Shown here piece after piece: positions 1 to 10,600 of a stretch of 64,000 bases of DNA. Under the pieces are notes generated by a model. That model was not told the DNA's origin. It was given only the letters and a program-made list of their open reading frames with translations, and did not search any database. The position numbers were made by a program, and so were the translations under genes. Origin of the DNA: Apostichopus japonicus (taxonomy: Eukaryota; Echinodermata; Holothuroidea; Aspidochirotida; Stichopodidae); NCBI RefSeq assembly GCF_037975245.1, contig NC_092567.1, forward strand, positions 601,501 through 665,500, written 5' to 3'. The first letter of the stretch is position 1. Every line of letters starts with the position of its first letter.

Positions 1-1570
1 TTTTTAAAGTTCCGTGATTTTTTTTTTACCCCAGGCTCATCACTGCTACATGTTAGAACACAATATTGTCATTGGAGATGTTTAATACTCTATCCGTGTC
101 AATTGCATTTAAAGAATCTGCCAGAAGTAATAGTTTGAACATAACAAGGTGAAGTTTGTGAGGTATGTGTGGAAGCACAATGTTACTGTTACAGGGGTAA
201 GAAGACACTCCATTTGTGGTGAATGTGTTGTGTAGTAGTTATTGTCCACCTCACAAATCTTTAAAGAAATAGTCAGAGGTATTTAAAAACTATTCAAAAC
301 TAACCACATAAATGCAACGCAACACTTCACCAAGGCATATATACTGAAATTAATTATAGGTTACGAGAAAATAACTATATGTGGAAATAACCTCAACCCT
401 TAAAACTGATCAACTATACAAACATGTTTGTGGCGTCGTGGTTCACTTGGCGGCCATATGACCAACCTAGGTAGACCACGTATTTCATATAGACACAGTA
501 CCAAAGTTATAAAGTGTTGAAGAAATAAGACTTCAAAGCACTCCAAAGAAGACTTGCTATTGCAAATTACATACACTATTAAGACTTCCATTGTTTCAAT
601 CCACTCTTAATGGGAAAAGTCAGTTTATTAACAGATATGAAGTAAATAACTTAAGTAAAAGCCTCTAAAACCTATTGATTACTTACTGGCATTTAGTATC
701 AATAATTCTCTTCATTTTAATAGTTCATTATACTTAGCCTGACTTCTCTAATGTTCTGTTACAACTCAGGCTACTATCTGGTTATTGACACTACATTGAT
801 GTAGGTAAATGGTCTGAAATTGTGTTAAACTGTACTGGCTAGGAGGGGTGTTTTTTTCAACAGTAACCCAGGAATAGAGGCCCTGGAAATAATTTGGGGA
901 GTCTTGACAAAGTGAATTTATAATGTCATAATCATGTTGGTAATGTTTCATATTTTTGGTGCTTGTGGTTAGTCTCAAATGTCATTATCCTTCATCTTGT
1001 AAATCAGATAAATGTATTATATTTTCAGGTTATCTATGATTAATATGAAAAACCTCTGGAATATTGTTTTAGTTTCCAAGTTCAAATCTTTGACACCAAA
1101 GAACCAGATTTTCTTGACCTATATAAAACTGCTGCTTTGCAGTGTTATTGAGTGATGCCTTCCATAGACTTGATATTTCTGGTTTGCAAATTGGGAAATG
1201 AAGTTTGGTTCATACACCATAGCTATACTGCAGTGACAATGGATGCATTGGGTGACTTCACCTTCGTCAGTATTTGAGAAACTGGTCTGATCGCGAGGTA
1301 CACTGTTTTCCATCGGATTGGGGTGTTAACCGGCAGTCCTGGGAGGCTGGGATTTGCAATGGGTGAGATCATTGCATGTTTGCCTCACAATTCTCTGAAT
1401 ACTCACTGAAATGAGATGGCTTGGTATTTGCTGCTGTTCGTCCAAGATCATCACACGGATGGGGTTTCAAAGGTTTTGTTGGTTTACGAAGCCTTAGGTA
1501 ATACTGAACTAAAGTAATAGTTCATATTTCCATCAAACTTGGAAACAATTTATTTCTTTACTTCCCACAG
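1..1570. other. Non-coding: presumed intron upstream of the sirtuin exon
   Basis: No exon of the sirtuin catalytic core (for example the segment ending in GTSLQ that should precede the exon at 1571) was found here, so the previous exon probably lies beyond the left edge and this is intron. A short minus-strand open frame at 1119-1313 has no recognisable family motif and is not called. The stretch ends in a pyrimidine-rich acceptor, TTCCCACAG, at 1562-1570. Confidence 0.6.
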
Positions 1571-3301
1571 GTTTATCCATTTGCTGGTATTGTTAACTCA
1601 GCAAGGGGTTACATCCCAAGAATCCTAATTAATCGTGAAGCTGTTGGACCATTTGCTCGTCCCAAAACGGGACGGTTCAATGATCTCGCTGTTACGGGCG
1701 ATCTACTCGAAAATGTTCAAAAGTTTACCCGAGTACTCGGCTGGAAGAAAGCGATGGAGGACTTAATTAAAGAGAATGAAGCATTACTGGTTAGTTGATA
1801 TTATGTCTGATTTACTACTGTATGAGTTAGGAGTTATTAAGTCAGGATGGAGGACTTAATTAAAGAGAACGAAGCAATACTGGTAAGTTGATATTATGTC
1901 TAATTTACTACTGTATGAGTTAGGAGTTATTTAGTCAGGATGGAGGACTTAATTAAAGAGAACGAAGCATTACTGGTAAGTTGATATTATGTCTAAGTTA
2001 CTACTGTATGAGTTAGGAATTAATTAGTCAGGTTTTGTTACATTGAAGACCTGTGTGAGTTTATTTGATATTTTTATTCCCTGGTTAAAAGTTCTTTTTC
2101 TTTGTGTACATATTACACTCATTTGATTTATTTTCAATATTCCAGTATTGGTTTTCTTTGTACCACTTAATTTGTATCAAGCTTGAATGAAACGTTCAGA
2201 CAAATAGTTTTTGTTCGCCGTGTCACTTTGAGCAGTACTTTATGAAAATAAGATGGCAGTTCTTCTAGTGGTCAGGCAGTGAACTTGCTTTTATAGCTCA
2301 AGTAACCATTAATGTTTGTATCGTTCAAAGATCTTATATTGGAGCTTATTTCAACCTTTTCCATTATAATAATAATAATTTAATAATGGACATTTATACT
2401 GCACCGGGCGCAGTGACACAAACAGTGCGACAGCAAAACAAAAAACAGTTAACATAGTACAAGACAAAAATGTAAGCAAAAATGGGCTACAGTGAACAGT
2501 TAATTCAACATTTTACATCAGATGGGTCTTGAGAGAGCGTTTAAAAGAAGCAAGAGATGGACTGTGTTTTACATGTTCTGGAAGGCTGTTCCACAGAGAA
2601 GGGGCAGCAGCAGCAAAAGCTCTTTTGCCCCATGATCGATTTGAGCGATTAATACACAGAAGTAATTTATTGTGTGATCTCATGAAATTGCGATTTGCGT
2701 GATATGGTTGCAGAAGGTCTGACAAGCAGAATGGCGAAGTTCTAACAAAATAGCGATATGTGAAAATCAATATTTTAAAAATAGTTTGGTATATAGGTTG
2801 TTGTTGAAGTGAAATTTGAAAATTAATATTTTAAAAATAATTTGGTATATAGGTTGTTTTGAAGTGAAATTCATAGAATGTTACTTTCATTGTTTGATAT
2901 CACAGGATGAGAAATACAGCTCTACGCAAAGCACCGAAGGAAACTCAACAGCACAAAACTGCAGCAGAACAACAAACGATAAACACGCAACAGAGAATAA
3001 AAGTCAGCTACCACGCAATGCCACAGAATCTGAAAATAACAACAATATTCAAGTATCATCTGCAAATAGTGATAAAATAAATGCCAACAAGCCAAACTCA
3101 AGGTCAGTTCACACCTTGAGTGGTGGAGGAAAGAATGTCGGCTCAGGAAAGAAGCCTGCTGGGCTACCAAACATTTACAGACAACCAAAGCAGACAAACA
3201 ATTGGAGGAGGAGTAGGAGGAAGGAGAGATTGCCCTCATCGAGTGAGTCTTCCGAAACCAGCTCTTCTGAGGAAAGCGATTCTTCATCGGATAGTTCATG
3301 A
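1571..3301 (+). CDS. SIRT3-like NAD-dependent protein deacylase, C-terminal exons only (partial)
   Basis: Two exons are seen, 1571-1789 and 2906-3301 (stop TGA), both in phase 0. The first encodes 73 residues of the sirtuin C-terminal Rossmann half: VYPFAG, then PRILINREAVGPFARP, then LGWKKAMEDL. This follows the SIRT3/SIRT2 pattern of VxPFA, PRLLIN(R/K) and LLGW near the C-terminus. It lacks the longer SIRT2 insertion after the LIN motif, so SIRT3-like is the better fit. The family removes acyl groups from lysine using NAD+; the catalytic His and zinc cysteines would be upstream, outside the window. The second exon adds 131 low-complexity residues rich in Ser, Asn and Thr, ending in an acidic Ser/Glu/Asp run. 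SIRT3 has no such tail, so this exon could instead be lineage-specific or belong to one isoform. Acceptor CACAG ends at 2905. The donor at 1790 is GTTAGT, weaker than its two duplicated copies downstream. An AATAAA lies at 3562. Confidence 0.78.
1753..2031 (+). repeat. Three tandem copies (93-bp period) of an exon end plus its 5' splice site
   Basis: The last 37 bases of the sirtuin exon plus about 56 bases of intron occur three times, beginning at 1753, 1846 and 1939. Each copy keeps the exon end GAAGCAWTACTG followed by a donor: GTTAGT at 1790, GTAAGT at 1883 and GTAAGT at 1976. Copies 2 and 3 are preceded by GTCAG, a possible acceptor, which makes each a potential 37-nt mini-exon. That length is not a multiple of three and reads into TAA in the phase-0 frame. 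If transcription ran through to donor 2 or 3, an in-frame TGA would follow the first copy at once. Confidence 0.93.
2362..2770 (-). mobile_element. 5'-truncated non-LTR retrotransposon (LINE), ORF2 C-terminus plus 3' tail
   Basis: The minus-strand frame 2770-2513 encodes 85 aa with the typical C-terminal end of LINE ORF2 proteins: [20 protein letters not shown], then LPEHVK, then [10 protein letters not shown]. The 3' tail, read on the minus strand, contains the GCGCCCGGTGCAGTATAAA-type end and runs into an ATT-rich microsatellite at 2362-2390, as in CR1/L2-like elements. A closely related copy lies at 18318-18680. It sits in the last sirtuin intron and is an inactive fragment. Confidence 0.85.
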
Positions 3302-3561
3302 ATGATTTGAAATCAGTTTTTGACCCGATTAGAGTTTATTGATGTAAGAAATAGGAGGTGAGCCTATTATTGTTTGAAAGATAGCCATGTAATAAGTTGA
3401 TAATGAACTTGTAATCCATTCAGGCATCAGTTCCTTGTATTGATTTATATCTTGAGAACGATGACCCTGTAACAAGCCAAGATAAGTAGAGTTGTAGTGG
3501 TGTGACTTGATTCCTAAGCAAGTCTACATGGTTACCCTATAAACTACAGAACTTGTATTCA

Positions 3562-3567
3562 AATAAA
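3562..3567 (+). terminator. Poly(A) signal AATAAA of the sirtuin gene
   Basis: A canonical AATAAA lies 261 bases after the sirtuin stop codon, the first one downstream. No transcript evidence is available to confirm its use. Confidence 0.5.
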
Positions 3568-4885
3568 GTAGTAAGTACTATCATAGACTCTTTGAACAAC
3601 ACCTTAGCTCTGTCCATGGGTACAAGGTATCTCAGTGGTTTGGGGGGGGGGGGGGGTGGGTGGAGAGGGTAAAGTTTAACAGATCTACAGCTTTTTCCTT
3701 TGAGGTCCTGTATCCTATCAGATGTGATTCGTTACAGTTAATATATTGAGCTCCATCTGTAGATGGATGCCTGTTCAGTACATAATATCCATATTATTTG
3801 TCTTAATAGAATCATTTTTGTCCTTTCCTGATGTTGACCTTGTTCTTATAATGTCGTCATCCATTGTTTATTATTGATTTACTTGATTTCATATCTCTCG
3901 TGGTGTGAACATGAGAGTTGTGTCAGCCATACCTTAGTCACTAATGGGTGGGCGACTTTGAGTGGTTTTCTTAGTGTAAGTGATTGAGAGATAGAAGGGG
4001 CAGGTTGGGAGATGGGGGTGGGGGGAGAGGAGGGGAGGGGAGGGGACAGTGGTAGACTTACAGGGCATTGATGATCAAATGCAAAAGGCTGCCTTAAGGG
4101 CCTGGGGGAGATTAGCTGTTGATTAATGTTAAATAAATAAATTAACTGTCAGGCATTCGCTTGATTCCTAGAGTCGAAAATAAATCATATTAATAATATA
4201 GTATATAATTATATAATATAAAACATAGCAACCACAAATAAACATGATAATATTATGCGGACCTAAAAGCTACAAGTTTGCTTGCAGCTTTTAGATTTAT
4301 ATTTTTAGATTTAATACAACACATTTCTTATATATCTGTATCTAAACTTTATCATTACTTTCATGTTTGCGGTATATTTATTGGAATATGATGGAAGATT
4401 GGACCCAGTCCATGCGATCTGTAAAATAACAATGATCTATATTTTCATATTCAGCTGTCTTTTATTTTCAGTACAGCTATTCTCTGTGTGTGTGACTTCT
4501 TCTGCCCTCTTTCATTAACTTTTTTTCTCTTTTGAAAATAAATCTGGTTTACCATTCTCAGGTAAATAAATAACGCAATCCATGTAACACCGTTGATTCT
4601 TTATTTCCGCTTTTTTTTTTTGCGTGTCCTTGCGCTTATTTATGCGTAATTTATGCGCATTTTAATTTATGCCTTATTTATGCCTATTTAATTTATGTGC
4701 ATTTTAATTTAATTCATTTTAATTTATGCCTAATTTATGCGTGTCCTTTTTATTTTATTTACAACAAATTTCAATTGTATTTTTAATTTTTCCCTCCTTT
4801 CTTTGATGGTGGGTGGAATTGCAGCCTTGTTGACCCTGTTTTAGTGACATATTTTAAATGTATTTATTCCTGTGTCTACTTTTAG

Positions 4886-4975
4886 GACATAATCAATGAT
4901 CAGGTTGATTTTAAAACCATCTTTCACATTGGTTCCTTCAAATCACATTTACAAACTGTTAGGCAACAAGAGTAA
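4886..4975 (+). CDS. Weak candidate terminal exon (30 codons)
   Basis: An acceptor-like CTACTTTTAG ends at 4885. It is followed in phase 0 by 29 codons that read as plausible protein (DIINDQVDFKTIFHIG, then SFKSHLQTVRQQE) and a TAA at 4973-4975. It could be an alternative last exon of the upstream sirtuin, which also splices in phase 0, or chance. No family was recognised. Confidence 0.18.
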   Translation, partial: DIINDQVDFKTIFHIGSFKSHLQTVRQQE

Positions 4976-5813
4976 TATCACTGTACATAATGGACACTGA
5001 AAAAAACTGTTGAAACAAACAGTGTTATTAATCTAAGGCAGGGATACATGGTGAATGGCCAGTTTATGCTTTTGACAAACTACTGCAAATTAAGTCAATG
5101 ATCTGGGTATATTTAGTCAAAGACAAGGGTAACACAAAGATAAGCGTAAGAGTTTTCAAAGCTGACTAAAGTATTAACAGAAGCCAAAAGACCAGGCTAA
5201 TACTTTCAAAATTGAGTTGGGTGACAAGACCATATGGTAACATTAAGATTAATCACAGATTAGGGTAATACATCGGCCTGTGTTAACCTATTGCATTCTT
5301 TCTCAGTCAATAGTTTGCAATAATGTTTGGCATATGATTAATACTAATAAGAAATAGTCTCCGAATGACACAAGGAAGAAAGAAGTTAACTGCTAATTAC
5401 TAATTTGCTGCCCCAAAATATTATTCTTTGGGAGGACCTATTGTCTGTAATGTTCTGACCGTTTGATACACTGATTGCCAGTTATATGAGATTGGTGAGC
5501 AAAAGCCTGCCTGCATCTAACTTTAAACATTGATTTTCTTGAGGTCGTGGAGGTGTTTAGTGAGTCGTCCGAGACGCTCATTGCAACCGGCCGGTTGATC
5601 AATGAGCTGTTAGCAATCTTGCTACAAGTCCACGCATTCTTGTACTGTCTCTTTATTTTAAAGCTGGGTTCATTCAAATTCACCTGTCGGAGTCCGACTT
5701 GTTATACTACTTTCGGATCCCATCTACAATTAAAACATCTGCTTTTGAAACTAACAATCATATATGACCTTCATAGGCATCCGTACAATTTGAACTAAGA
5801 ACAAATCAAATAA

Positions 5814-5821
5814 TGACGTCA
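5814..5821. promoter_or_regulatory. CRE/ATF palindrome TGACGTCA
   Basis: A perfect 8-bp CRE lies within the 10-bp palindrome ATGACGTCAT. It is followed by a CpG-containing stretch (TTTCGGCGCGATATTCG) that is unusual in this AT-rich DNA. It is about 1.8 kb upstream of the NCAPH2 start codon. NCAPH2 has at least one 5' non-coding exon, because its ATG exon begins with an acceptor at 7567, so this may lie near its promoter. Occupancy is inferred. Confidence 0.4.
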
Positions 5822-6039
5822 TTTCGGCGCGATATTCGTTCTATGTATCGAGACCATACCCAAATATAATAACATACGTTTTCGAATGCTGTTGATGATC
5901 AAATAAACTGATCGAGTAAACGAAGCCTGCATGGACTGGTGATATACGGTGGGGATAAAACAGGTGTAATGAGGAAGACTTAAGATAAAGTTACGGCATT
6001 TGTTAGGATTATGATTGAAACAATGCCTAGGCCTAAACA

Positions 6040-6390
6040 GTAATTTCAACTTAAGTTAACTTTGTGTAGGCTAAGTTAGGCCTAGTACTTGTGCCATTGG
6101 GCTGCCAGTACTAGGCCTAGGCTAGGCACAGTAGACCTCACCTACAGTACAAAAGGCCTAGCCTAATTTTTACTTTGCAAGGGTCGGGTCTATCCTTAAC
6201 TTAGGCTAACGCCTAGGTTACAGTAGGTCTAGCTTAGTTATTACTCTAGGCTAGTCTAAGTCATATATAGGCTAAAGTTAGGCCTAGGCTATGGTTGTTT
6301 CGGGAAAGTGTGCATCATGGCAGTTGTACATTAATGAATTTGGTGTTACTATTTTTTGCTTAGCCTAAGCCTAGGCTAAAGTAACAATAC
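6040..6390. repeat. TAGGCCTA-rich block upstream of NCAPH2
   Basis: Dense, irregular repeats of TAGGCCTA, CTAGGCTA and GCCTAGGC run through this block, on both strands because the core is palindromic. A similar block precedes the next gene at 61970-62520, and short traces occur near the 5' side of PPP1R15 (36713, 37146). It may mark 5' ends of transcription units, or be a simple repeat tolerated near promoters. Confidence 0.7.
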
Positions 6391-7078
6391 TCGTTAGCCT
6401 GGTGGATCTTTGTCCTCCAATTGTATCAGGGAAAGTAAAGATGGAATTGGTTTTTATCCAGCCTAATTAGAACCCACTCAACCCAGTGCAATGTTAGACT
6501 AATTCTGTGACTGTTAGTACTTGTTAGATGGTATTTAATTACACACTAGCCCTCACGTTTGACCTAAACGGTGAATTGGCAAATAGTTCAAAAGTTTGGT
6601 ATTCATCATCAATTATACTGCCTACAATCGTATGGCTCTCCTACAAATCTTAGTCCTATAGCCTAGTATTAGTGTGGCCTATGCCTATTTATTGCAAATT
6701 CTCTCTTGCACATGTATATATTCATCATGCTGTTACGTACAGTAAATCCTGTTTTATGCCTACGGTCTATGGTGTCCCCTTTCGTGTATTGTGTTATATG
6801 CCTACAATAACATGATAATTGATATATGTAGCTGCTGTGTTTGAAAGTCAAATTGTAATCACTTTATCCAATGTAAGTTTAATCCACACAGCCTCAGTAA
6901 AATGGCTTAAGTTTAATACAGTGGAAAGAAGGAAGTACCAATTATGTATTCTGACTCTGAGGCATGTTGAGGAATTATTTCACCCACATGCCAGATGTGC
7001 ACAAGTATTGTAAACTAGAATTTAACACATGCTTAAGGTTAGGATATTGTTTCCTTGCTGTGACTCACTGTCATTCTT

Positions 7079-7253
7079 CAAGGGACGAAATAGTTTTAGA
7101 GAATTGATTAGCAATAATTGCTCGACAATTCTTGGAAATAGCAATTAGCATTAGCAGGTACTGCATCTTTTGGTAATCAAAGGTAATATTGATTAGCAAC
7201 TGGCAATTCTTGGGTAGCAAATTGCTATGCGAACCCAGTTATTTCGTCCCTTG
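7079..7253. mobile_element. 175-bp MITE with perfect TIRs
   Basis: The terminal inverted repeats are CAAGGGACGAAATA at the left and TATTTCGTCCCTTG at the right, flanked by a 5-bp direct repeat TTCTT (7074-7078 and 7254-7258). The interior is AT-rich with short GCAATTAGCA-type repeats and no coding capacity. The 5-bp target duplication does not point clearly to a superfamily. It lies just upstream of the NCAPH2 ATG exon, probably in its first intron. Confidence 0.85.
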
Positions 7254-7601
7254 TTCTTGCAGAATCTGATCATTGAAGTAGTGGTGTAATCACCAAAAAA
7301 AGGGGATAAATGTAACTACAGAATAGCATCAAAGAGAACATATTTGATATGTGAACGCATGAAGCTAGCATCCTACATGTCAGTCACTGCAACCTGCGGA
7401 TTGATCAATCATGTTTCTAGAACATTCCAACAAGCAATGTAGCAATGTGTCATGTCAAGTTTTCTAATGATTTTGTAAGCTAACTGCTGATAAACTTCTC
7501 ATATCTTGCATGATTTATGATGGGCGTAGAATGACAACTAACGTAATACTTTACATTTTGATTGCAGGTGATTTCCATTTTGTGAAAGCAGAACTTGTAC
7601 C

Positions 7602-10600
7602 ATGGTCATCATGTTGCCAGGAAATAATGATGAAGCTAGATTTGGCCACCTGCTGCAGCCAATAAGAGACCTGACCAAAAACTGGCAGGTGGATATTGCC
7701 ACACAATTAGAAGACTACTTGACGGAGGTACAGTACCATGAGCACTGTTTAAACGTTCAAAGATTAATTCAGGAAATTTGTTCGTTTTGGAGGAAAATTT
7801 TTCAAAGTGCTTTTAAGATTTAGAAAAGGGAAAGGTATTACAGTATGTGAAACAAGTTCCAACAACAGTATGTTGTTTAAAGTTTTAAGTTTTTGGTCAT
7901 TTCCTTAAACTTTTATACTTTGCAGAGATGTTATGAAATATTCTGTAGCAAACTAACTTTGGTTTCATCCATCTCATGAGTTTTAATGTCAATTAATGCC
8001 AAGGAAATTTTACATAAATTACAAGAAAGTTTAGTCTATATGAAATGATGCATGTTTAAACACCATTTATACAAAATGGCACATGCACCATCAAATTAGT
8101 ATTATTGCCAGACAGTGGTTATTTACTGAGTTTGATGAACAGATACTGTATCTACTCCTCTTGTAATGTAATGACAAGACAAGCCTAGCTTTTTAATATT
8201 GATCAGATCTCATAAAAGAGACTGCATCAATTTTCTGATCTTTTATAATTCAAACAGCTAATTAGTTTATCAACCATCGTCCATCATAATAATAATAAAT
8301 AATAAGGCATTTATAAAGCGCCATAACTAAAACGATATTCTATGGCGCTTTGCAAGGAAAAAATTAAACATACAAATGAACAAAACAGCAACAAGACAGA
8401 AAAGAGAGAAAATAGGATTACTTAAAGGTCTCATTAAAGAGAACTGTCTTCAGAGCTTTGTTGAAAGAGAAATGTGGATTGATTAGCAACCGAAGACGGC
8501 AAGTAGTTCAACAGCCTGGCCCCAGTTACAGAAAATACACGGTTGCCAAACTATTTTGTGAGGAGGCGGGAACGTTTAAAGTAGTAGCAGATATACTTCT
8601 TACTGTATACGGTATGATGAAACACGCTTAGTAAACATCTTTCACAAATAATCGAGGGCCTGTTTATTAATGTATTTATTAATACATATACATGACAGAT
8701 GAAACATTTTCCAGTGATTTCTGATTTAATGTTCTGTTACTTCCCACAAAAATAGACTATTAAATACACATGTACAATACATCATGCTGATACAGCAGTT
8801 ACAGTACAGTATGTTAAAACCTTTTCACATGTTGCTTCTTGTGAAGTTTGTGAACAAAACAAAAAGGTTTTAATGGTAGTGTCTCTTGTACAATGAACTA
8901 TACTGCATGGTTAGAGCCGTATCATCTGATGGACATCATCAGCCCTGGAATAAATTATCTTGTATCGCCAATGCTCTGTAAAAGGATTGAAATTTCTACC
9001 AAAATGTGAACATGTGTATAAAAACATTTGGCTACCTCTCTGTTCCATTTGAAGGAACATAAGATCTCAGTTTAAGTTGAAAGATGAAAAAGTATTTATC
9101 CATATTCTTATTTTGTATAATAAGGAAGAATGCATTCCTAAAATTTTCTTTTAAATGTATAATTAGGGAGTACCTCACATTTAAACACCATAGATCTGAT
9201 TTCAAAACCTGTGGGGTGCCATTTAATTTCATTTTATGTTCATAATTTTTATTAGATTTGTAAAGTATTTACTGCAATATTGGGCATTAATTAAAGAAAC
9301 TTTACCAATTGTAATTTTGTTGACCAAATATTTGCCTAGATTTGGTTCACACTCTGTACCATATATCTGCAAACATTTTTGTGTAATTGGTGAAGGTTTA
9401 GCCCATAGCACCTCTTAACTAGTGTATTTGTACAAACAATTCCATGTAATCCTGTTTCAACAGTAAACAGAATCACATGACATGTTCCTCATGTATTTAT
9501 GCTGTTTTGCCGACAGATCGAGGTGGTAAGAATTAGTTTCGATGGTGGAGCTACATCCATGAACTTTGCAGAAGCAGCCCTGCTCATCCAGGGTTCAACA
9601 TGCATCTACAGTAAGAAAGTTGAATTCCTCTATGCATTGGTCTTCCAGACTCTGGATGTCTTGGCCAGTAAAAAGTAAGTGGATGAGGTCAATAATATGA
9701 ATGAGGTCACTTCATTGTAGAGATAATGCTCACAGATTTTTTGTTTAAAACAGATTTAGTTTAAAACCATAGAGGTAACTTTGTTTTTGACATGTAAACA
9801 AGAAATATAACTAAAGACCCTGGTGAGCTTTTAAATCTATTCCTACATATTGCTTTTGAGATGCACCACTACTAAAATATGTGTTTGTTGTCTTCAAAAT
9901 GTCCATTCAGTTTGCAGGGAAGGGGCGATACACAATTTCTGCTGCTCAAGATAACACATTTTTGTTGAGATCAAACACAGGTTTGGACTTTATTGAGAAA
10001 TACGGACCATATTCTGTTTTCATGTTTTTATTTTCATTTTCATTTTTCATTTTTTTTCATTTGTTTTTCATTTTTTGTTTTTCATTTTTTCATTTTTTTC
10101 AGGAAGATGCAACAAGCTGTCTCAGTGGATGCAGAAGGCAGAGATGCTGATGTCACATTTGCATTTGACAAAAGCAGAGCTGCGGTAAGTAGATGAATTC
10201 ACAATAATGTTAAAGAGCTGTATTATAGCAACTTGAATGGTTACAGTTGACTCTGTCTTTAACAGTGCTCTAATATTACTGTGCAGAGCTGCGGTAAGTA
10301 GATGGCTTCACAATAATGTTAAAGAGCTGTATTATTACAACCCGAATGGTTATAGTTGACTGTAATTTCACTATGCTCACTATAACATGTTGTGACTTCT
10401 TGTGAAGTTCAAACTGTTTTCTTACTAACTTGATCCTGTGCAGTTATTCATTAGTTTGTCATAGAATGTGAAAGCGTTGGAAGATTTGTTCAACTTGTAC
10501 CACCTTTAGCTCCAAAGTAGATTTGGTATAGTTTGGTTTGGTTTGAATTTATCGTTTGGTGAAAGGAAGGAAATCTTGTTCAAATTATCAGAAGAGAACT

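Larger units (their letters stand above)
3302..5813. other. 3'UTR and intergenic DNA
   Basis: The stretch starts with the presumed sirtuin 3'UTR (AATAAA at 3562-3567). It then holds a poly-G tract near 3644, G-rich repeats near 4020-4050, and AT-rich DNA with repeated TTTATGC motifs at 4640-4740. The overlapping open frames around 5438-5798 occur on both strands with no family resemblance. Apart from one weak exon candidate at 4886, no gene is supported. Confidence 0.6.

Noticed and set aside
5438-5798. Overlapping open frames on both strands near 5.5 kb
   Set aside because: Both strands open, no motif, no convincing partner exons.
9881-10150. Extra exon candidate in NCAPH2 intron 2 (a splice-like segment around 9910-9980)
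   Set aside because: Direct joining of exons 2 and 3 already gives continuous similarity to NCAPH2; the extra segment adds no conserved sequence.
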